Positions 31,737 to 35,672 of a stretch of DNA of 35,672 nucleotides are shown here, piece after piece. Within the stretch, counting starts at the first letter, position 1; the number at the start of each line of letters is the position of its first letter. The stretch covers positions 1 to 35,672 of the forward strand of contig CANQWV010000010.1 of the NCBI GenBank assembly GCA_947627645.1, given 5' to 3'. Both the position numbers and the translations under genes were made by a program. Below the pieces are notes generated by a model. That model was not told the origin of the DNA. It worked only from the letters and a program-made list of their open reading frames with translations, and ran no database searches. Origin of the DNA: an uncultured Lachnospiraceae bacterium (GTDB taxonomy: Bacteria > Bacillota > Clostridia > Lachnospirales > Lachnospiraceae).

Positions 31737-31942
31737 TTGCTCCCGTACTTTTTATCCACTCATTCATCTGCCGGCCTCTGCATGCACAGCGGCAGCTCCA
31801 TATCCACTATTCATCTGCAGATCCCTGTATGCACAGCGGCAGCTCCATATCCATTCATTCATCTGCAGATCCCTGCATACACAGCGGCAGCTCCATATCC
31901 ATTCATTCATCTGCAGATCCCTGTATGCACAGCGGCAGCTCC
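31737..31942 (-). repeat. 48-bp tandem duplications of the cbiO 3' end
   Basis: The core gcacagcggcagctcc (one copy varies in its first base) recurs at 31784, 31831, 31879 and 31927, spacings 47, 48, 48. The last copy is inside cbiO and encodes its C terminus ELPLCIQGSADE; the others repeat that segment downstream of the stop. On the minus strand two units read as MDMELPLC(I/M)QGSADE with TGA ATG joining, that is complete 15-residue mini-ORFs head to tail. A more diverged copy lies near 31690-31735. Confidence 0.88.
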
Positions 31943-32646
31943 AGCCCGTTGTCCTCCAGCAGCTTCCGGTTCGAAAGAATCTCTTTCGTCTCCCCGTCGC
32001 AGATGATCTTCCCATCCGCCATGAGGATCGTGCGCTTGCAGGTGTCCAGGATCATATCCAGATCATGAGACGCGATAATCTTCAGGTGCTCAAAGGAATT
32101 CAGAATGCGGATCAGATTCCTGCGGTTGCGCGGGTCGAGCGCGATCGAAGGCTCGTCCATCAGGATAATGTCCGGCGTCATGGACAGGATCGTCGCGATC
32201 GACACCAGCTTCTTCTCCCCGCCGGACATCTTGTAGATCTGCTTGTCCCGCAGATGTTCGATCCCCGTCAGGTGCAGCGCCTGCTCCACGCGCCTGCGCA
32301 CCTCGTCCTCCGGAAGACCGTAATTCCTCGGCGCGAAGGCGATGTCCTCATACGCCGTCGTCATGAAAAGCTGGCTGTCCGAGTCCTGGAACACATAGCC
32401 GATCCGGGAGCGTACCTGCGAGAGCGTCTGCTTCTCCACCGGAATGTCCATCACCCGGATCGAACCCTCATAATTCAGGTTCAGCCCTACCAGCAGCTTC
32501 AGCAGGGTGGACTTGCCCACGCCGTTGGCCCCGATCAGGCCGATGGAATCGTTCTCCGCCGCATGGAAGGAGATATCCTGCAGGATCGTCCTGCCGCTCT
32601 CGTATGCAAAGCTTACATTCTCTACGTCTATGTGTATATGGCTCAT
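31903..32646 (-). CDS. cbiO: CbiO-type ATPase of a cobalt/nickel ECF transporter
   Basis: A 247-residue energy-coupling ATPase. Walker A GANGVGKST is near residue 39, the Q-loop VFQDSDSQLF near 82, signature MSGGEKKLVSIA near 135, Walker B IILMDEPSIALDP and H-loop IIASHDLDMI. This Q-loop form is typical of ECF/CbiO ATPases. I use ATG 32646 (MSHIHIDVENV), preceded by GGAGA, rather than the track start, which adds 32 poor residues. With CbiQ and CbiMN upstream on the same strand it completes the transporter. Its last twelve codons are part of a 48-bp tandem repeat that continues past the stop. Confidence 0.93.
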   Translation of the reverse strand: MSHIHIDVENVSFAYESGRTILQDISFHAAENDSIGLIGANGVGKSTLLKLLVGLNLNYEGSIRVMDIPVEKQTLSQVRSRIGYVFQDSDSQLFMTTAYEDIAFAPRNYGLPEDEVRRRVEQALHLTGIEHLRDKQIYKMSGGEKKLVSIATILSMTPDIILMDEPSIALDPRNRRNLIRILNSFEHLKIIASHDLDMILDTCKRTILMADGKIICDGETKEILSNRKLLEDNGLELPLCIQGSADE

Positions 32647-32770
32647 AATAATTCTCCGTTCCGCCATCCGCTCAGTACTGAAGCAAAGACAGACAAAGAT
32701 TTCTATCCGACTGAATCTCAATCTGTTTTTGTAATATTGCAATCTGAACGACGGCTCATACTGTAAAAGA

Positions 32771-33574
32771 TTAACGGACGAAAAGGCTCCCGATCACCAG
32801 CATCACCGGGCACAGGCGAAACAGCACAAACAACCCGGCCCATACAATCAAATATACCACATCCTGCCATCGCATGGCAATGCGCTCTTGCATATAGCGG
32901 TAGTCTCCCTGATAGCCGCGCAATAACATACTCTCGTACACATCCTCCGCCCGGTCCATGCTGCGCAGGAGCAGCTGTCCGGCGAGGGAGCCCCACACCT
33001 TGAAATGCACGCCCTTCTGGTTCGGCGCGCGCAGCGAGTAGGCCTGCGTGATCCGGTTCACCTCGCCGAGCAGAACCGTGATGTAGCGGTAAGTCAGCAT
33101 GAACTGCGTCACCATCGCCTTCGGGAGGTGCAGAAGCCGGAACGCGTAGCAGAGCTTTTCGACTGAGGTCGTCGCGATCAGCAGGTACGAGGCCAGCACG
33201 CTGAACACGCCTTTCAGGATCAGCGTGAGCATGGACAGGACTCCGGCGCTCATGCGGACTCCGCCAATCAGAACGACATTTTTGTCAAAAAACGGATTGA
33301 GGACGCCCACAAGACACACGAGGGGCAGCACCAGGCGCAGCCGCCTGACACTGTCCCAAAAGGATAACTCTGATAACAGAAAAAGCGCGACCGGGTAGAC
33401 CACCATTCCTGCCAGCCCGATCACGTCGTATTTTTGAAAAGATACCACTGTCATAATGTAGCCGACCGTTAAGACAAATTTAACCAGCGGGTGAATCCGG
33501 TTCACCCACTGGTCTCTTGCGGCTAAGGTATCCATCTGATGGATCTCATGAATCGCGTTTCCGATTTTACTCAT
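32771..33574 (-). CDS. cbiQ: CbiQ-type transmembrane component of a cobalt/nickel ECF transporter
   Basis: A 267-residue ECF T-component with about five helices. Conserved parts are HPLVKFVLTVGYIMTVVSF, YRYITVLLGEVNRITQAYSLRAP and the coupling motif RSMDRAEDVYESMLLRGYQG, which docks on CbiO. ATG at 33574 (MSKIGNAIHEIHQMD) begins the normal family N terminus; the frame is open further upstream to 33640 through one repeat unit, adding 22 basic residues, and the ribosome site is weak at both (AGAAAG). The true start is therefore uncertain. The region between it and cbiM is an approximately 65-bp tandem repeat. Confidence 0.92.
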   Translation of the reverse strand: MSKIGNAIHEIHQMDTLAARDQWVNRIHPLVKFVLTVGYIMTVVSFQKYDVIGLAGMVVYPVALFLLSELSFWDSVRRLRLVLPLVCLVGVLNPFFDKNVVLIGGVRMSAGVLSMLTLILKGVFSVLASYLLIATTSVEKLCYAFRLLHLPKAMVTQFMLTYRYITVLLGEVNRITQAYSLRAPNQKGVHFKVWGSLAGQLLLRSMDRAEDVYESMLLRGYQGDYRYMQERIAMRWQDVVYLIVWAGLFVLFRLCPVMLVIGSLFVR

Positions 33575-33830
33575 GCCGTTTTTTTTCTTTCTAATGAATT
33601 TTTTACAGCCTGCCCTTTCTTTCGGGAGAGCTTTGCTCATGCCGTCTTTTTCTTTCTGCTGAATTTTTACAGCCTGCCCTTTCTTTTTGGAGAACGTTGC
33701 TCATGCCGTCTTTTTCTTTCTGCTGAATTTTTAACAGCCCGTCCTTTTGTTTTGAAAGGCTCTGCTCACGCCGCTTTCTTCTTTCGGAAAAATTTGAACA
33801 GATAGCACGCCCCGACGCAGACAGCCACGA
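33571..33830 (-). repeat. About 65-bp tandem repeat duplicating the cbiM-cbiQ gene junction
   Basis: The core tcatgccg or its variant tcacgccg recurs at 33571, 33637, 33701 and 33766 (spacings 66, 64, 65). The rightmost unit contains the cbiM C-terminal codons (KFFRKKKAA-stop) and the leftmost contains the cbiQ start (ATGAGTAAA). The two middle copies carry decayed versions of both: AGAAAGAAAAAGACGGC then ATGAGC. The array fills the whole intergenic space. Confidence 0.88.
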
Positions 33831-34764
33831 CGACCAGACAGCCGACGATGCCGGAGAATGTCGTCCCCAGCTCAGACTCTGAGCCTTTGAACGCGTAGTC
33901 CGGAAGCAGGGAGGTGAATTTCTGGACAGAGCCCGCCGCCTGATATACGCCGCCCTCCGCCGCCAGCTCCGTGGAACCGGTGATGCGCTCGATCGACCAT
34001 TCCAGTCCGTCCGGGAAGGAAGAAGCCACGAGCGAAAGCAGTCCGCCGATCAATGCAGCCGCAACCGCAAGGATCCCAAGCGTTTTCTTAAAGGAGAATC
34101 TGCCCTCCTTCTGCTCCGCCCGGGAAGCTCCGAACAGAAGCTCCGGCCTCGCCTCATGCACGAACACGAGCACTGCCGCCGTAATCAGGCCTTCCACGAA
34201 ACCAATCGCCAGATGAATCGGCTGCATCGTCGCCACAAACGTGGCAAACGGAAGCTCCGTGACGCCGGAAGCCATCGTCTCAAGCGTGACGGAAAACGCA
34301 CCGAGCTGCAGCGTCAGCACACAGCCCAGAATAGACGCCGCGATGATCTTCGCGCGCGACATTCCTTTCTTCATCATCGGCCTCCAGATCAGCAGCGCGC
34401 CGACAAAGCAACCGTAGAACGCCATGTTCCAGATATTGCAGCCGAGCGCCAGCAGTCCGCCGTCCGCGAAGAGCAGGCACTGGATCAGCAGCACCCCGAT
34501 CATCGTCAGAAAGCCCGCATAAGGACCGAGCAGCGCCGAGAGAAGCATACCGCCGCACAGATGGCCGCTGGAGCCTGTCCCCGGAATCGTAAAGTTGATC
34601 ATCTGCGTCGCGAATACGAACGCGCCCATAACCCCCATTAACGGAACCTTCTTCGTGTCCGTTTCCAACCGTACCTTTTTTACTGAATAGGCTGCCGCCG
34701 CCGCGGAGCAGACATACATCGTACCCGCCACTGCCGGTGCAACCAGAGCATCCGCCATATGCAT
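33766..34764 (-). CDS. cbiM: CbiM/NikM-type metal-binding membrane protein fused to a CbiN-like part
   Basis: A 332-residue substrate-binding component of a cobalt/nickel ECF transporter. The N-terminal MHMADAL supplies the metal-binding His2 and amino group, and GHLCGGMLLS gives the further conserved His. Seven or so helices follow to residue 205 (ATMQPIHLAIGFVEGLITA). Residues 228-332 form a CbiN/PDGLE-like module (SSFPDGLEWSIERI, a soluble part, then a last helix and FKFFRKKKAA). The M-N fusion makes a separate cbiN unnecessary. Cobalt versus nickel cannot be told from sequence alone; proximity to cobalamin genes favours cobalt. AGGAGG lies 9 nt before the ATG. Confidence 0.92.
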   Translation of the reverse strand: MHMADALVAPAVAGTMYVCSAAAAAYSVKKVRLETDTKKVPLMGVMGAFVFATQMINFTIPGTGSSGHLCGGMLLSALLGPYAGFLTMIGVLLIQCLLFADGGLLALGCNIWNMAFYGCFVGALLIWRPMMKKGMSRAKIIAASILGCVLTLQLGAFSVTLETMASGVTELPFATFVATMQPIHLAIGFVEGLITAAVLVFVHEARPELLFGASRAEQKEGRFSFKKTLGILAVAAALIGGLLSLVASSFPDGLEWSIERITGSTELAAEGGVYQAAGSVQKFTSLLPDYAFKGSESELGTTFSGIVGCLVVVAVCVGACYLFKFFRKKKAA

Positions 34765-34792
34765 AATGTGTTCCTCCTGTTGTTATTCCTTC

Positions 34793-34840
34793 CAGCTGCG
34801 CAGCTGTAAGCAGAAATCGGATCGTTCTTTATTTTCTGCT
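34793..34840 (-). promoter_or_regulatory. Two stem-loops in the cbiM leader
   Basis: The leader between promoter and start holds AGCAGAAA/TTTCTGCT (34809-34816 with 34833-34840, 8-bp stem) and CAGCTGCGCAGCTG (34793-34806), a perfect 14-bp palindrome that could be an operator or hairpin. The leader is too short and lacks the conserved boxes for a cobalamin riboswitch. Confidence 0.45.
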
Positions 34841-34850
34841 TTATACAGGC

Positions 34851-34879
34851 ATTATACAGGAGGAAAAATCAACCCGCAA
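34851..34879 (-). promoter_or_regulatory. Promoter of the cbiMQO operon
   Basis: Minus strand TTGCGG (34874-34879), 17-bp spacer, TATAAT (34851-34856). It overlaps a terminator-like stem. Confidence 0.6.
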
Positions 34880-34900
34880 GCCTCCCCGGGGGTTATTTTT
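34864..34900. terminator. Bidirectional terminator-like hairpin
   Basis: AACCC (34871-34875) pairs with GGGTT (34890-34894) around a GC-rich CCCCGGGG core. An A-run (34864-34868) lies on one side and a T-run (34896-34900) on the other, so it could stop transcription from either strand. Its likely job is to end the oxidoreductase transcript ahead of the cbiM promoter. Confidence 0.5.
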
Positions 34901-34904
34901 CGCG

Positions 34905-35043
34905 AAAGCAACGAGCCGTGCAAAGGTGTCGTTGACAAAACGGCTGCTTGCAGACGGCTTTGTCAGACGACAGCTTTGTAGGGCGACTGCCCGCGACCTC
35001 GAAAAGCCTCGGGCTTTTCGAGGTTCGCACGGCTCGTTGCTTT
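34905..35043. repeat. 139-bp palindromic element with perfect 17-bp arms and internal hairpins
   Basis: AAAGCAACGAGCCGTGC (34905-34921) is the exact complement of GCACGGCTCGTTGCTTT (35027-35043). Between the arms are further stems: TGACAAA/TTTGTCA around CTGC-TT-GCAG (34933-34964), GGGC-GACT-GCCC (34981-34992), and a 13-bp perfect stem ACCTCGAAAAGCC/GGCTTTTCGAGGT with a TCG loop (34996-35024). No protein is credible. It lies between the oxidoreductase stop and the cbiM promoter. It could be a MITE-like or REP-like dispersed element or a structured RNA at the 3' end of the oxidoreductase transcript. Confidence 0.75.
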
Positions 35044-35057
35044 GATAATTCCAAGCC

Positions 35058-35672
35058 TTACAATCCCTCTCCAACCAGCGGCTCTGGCCGCTCGCAGGAG
35101 GACTTCAGCTGCACGAACGCCCCACTCTTCCCACTTTCCAGCATGGCGTGCAGCACATCCAGCACGTGCACGGCGAGCTCCTTCGAGGCACGCGGCGCGC
35201 GCCCGTTCAGGGCGGCATCCACGAGATCCGCCGCGCCCAGTCCGCGGTTCTCATCGCCATAGGGATTCACCGGCGACAAAATCTCCGGCTCATCCGGCGT
35301 CCGGAAATTCTCTGGCTCACGCAGGAGCTTCACGTCCCCGCCGAACTGGTTCGGATCGGTCAGATATAGAATTCCCTTGGTTCCATAGATCGCGAAATAC
35401 GCCTGATCCGCCATCACATTGTCCGCATTCACCATGAACGTCCCGGCAACTCCACTCTTCAGCTGCAGCACCGCCGACACTTCGCTCTCGTTCGGCGTGT
35501 CCATGACCTGTCCGAACTCCGGGCTCTGCGGGTTGATGTTCACGTGCGTCGGGTAGGGCGCGCGCACCACGGCCGCGACCCGCTCCACCGGCCCCAGCAG
35601 GCTCACAAGAGCGGTGATGTAGTAGCCCGCGTAGTCATAGCAGATCCCGGCCCCCGGGATGCGGAGAAAAGA
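35058..35672 (-). CDS. Gfo/Idh/MocA-family oxidoreductase, C-terminal part (continues past window)
   Basis: A partial frame of 204 codons running off the right edge. It encodes the C-terminal substrate domain of an NAD(P)-dependent sugar-type dehydrogenase. GAGICYDYAGYYITALVSLLGP corresponds to the conserved GG(x)3D-G-Y-H helix region after the Rossmann fold. The rest shows typical beta-sheet segments (VSAVLQLKSGVAGTFMVN, YFAIYGTKGILYLTDPN) and a final helix (SKELAVHVLDVLHAMLESGKSG). The N-terminal nucleotide-binding domain lies outside the window. The track start at 35606 is an internal GTG and is not the gene start. A sugar or inositol-type substrate is likely for the family; the actual one is unknown. 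Confidence 0.85.
   Translation of the reverse strand, partial: SFLRIPGAGICYDYAGYYITALVSLLGPVERVAAVVRAPYPTHVNINPQSPEFGQVMDTPNESEVSAVLQLKSGVAGTFMVNADNVMADQAYFAIYGTKGILYLTDPNQFGGDVKLLREPENFRTPDEPEILSPVNPYGDENRGLGAADLVDAALNGRAPRASKELAVHVLDVLHAMLESGKSGAFVQLKSSCERPEPLVGEGL

Noticed and set aside
34765-34905. Cobalamin or Ni/Co riboswitch before cbiM
   Set aside because: The leader is only about 80 nt from the predicted promoter and lacks the conserved riboswitch core; only two simple stems are seen.
34766-35262. Short ORFs across the palindromic element
   Set aside because: They translate the inverted repeats and hairpins; frames differ on each side and no ribosome sites fit.

Overview
The window looks like chromosome from a Gram-positive, anaerobic gut-type Clostridia bacterium, probably Lachnospiraceae. 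This is inferred from gene content and protein style: Shine-Dalgarno sites close to AGGAGG, sigma-A-like promoters, an LplB/LplC-type sugar ABC transporter without its own ATPase, anaerobic (cbi) cobalamin genes, an AKR-ferredoxin fusion and an IS1182-family element. I could not run a database search. Almost every gene is on the minus strand. No rRNA, tRNA or CRISPR array was seen.

Layout. (1) 1-4.4 kb is a broken mobile region. A complete IS1182-family element (82-1683) abuts a 3'-truncated parB. parA, a SymE-like gene and a possible leader peptide follow upstream. Next is a PLD/helicase gene whose reading frame breaks inside its Walker A motif, which looks like the end of an integrative element inserted in that gene. 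(2) 4.6-8.0 kb is accessory: a GNAT toxin-antitoxin-like pair with a consensus promoter and overlapping operator palindrome, a YgjP-type metallopeptidase, and an AlbA_2/Schlafen-type ATP-binding regulator. (3) 8.1-8.3 kb holds a promoter plus the 3' half of a small membrane-protein gene, a deleted paralogue of the intact gene at 21.7 kb. (4) 8.4-13.9 kb is a MarR-controlled operon with a cytidylate-kinase-like protein and a heterodimeric type I ABC exporter. (5) 14.1-21.4 kb is a carbohydrate module: a GntR regulator with an in-frame amber, a solute-binding protein, two permeases, a LacI regulator and a type-B carboxylesterase. (6) 22.1-26.5 kb is a decayed anaerobic cobalamin operon. (7) 26.5-34.8 kb carries an aldo/keto reductase-ferredoxin, a HEPN-like protein, a UvrA paralogue and a CbiMN-CbiQ-CbiO cobalt/nickel transporter. 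(8) The window ends in the C-terminal part of a Gfo/Idh/MocA oxidoreductase.

Two patterns stand out. First, the cobalamin locus is a row of gene remnants: a cbiL tail, a 5'-truncated cbiH, a cbiJ::cobD chimera that has also lost the middle of cobD, an intact cobQ/cbiP, a cbiC broken by a 2-nt shift, and a truncated ABC ATPase. The adjacent metal transporter is intact. Second, 25.5-34 kb contains several unrelated tandem repeats with different periods (18, 36, 48 and about 65 bp). Three of them are placed at, and partly made from, the 3' ends of genes (uvrA, cbiO, cbiM). I also report a 139-bp palindromic element (34905-35043) with perfect 17-bp arms.

Functionally, the MarR/ABC operon probably exports a toxic compound. 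The LacI/esterase/ABC set probably imports an esterified oligosaccharide using a shared ATPase encoded elsewhere. The cobalamin genes as read here cannot make B12, so CbiMNQO would have to serve another cobalt or nickel need, unless other cbi genes lie elsewhere in the genome.
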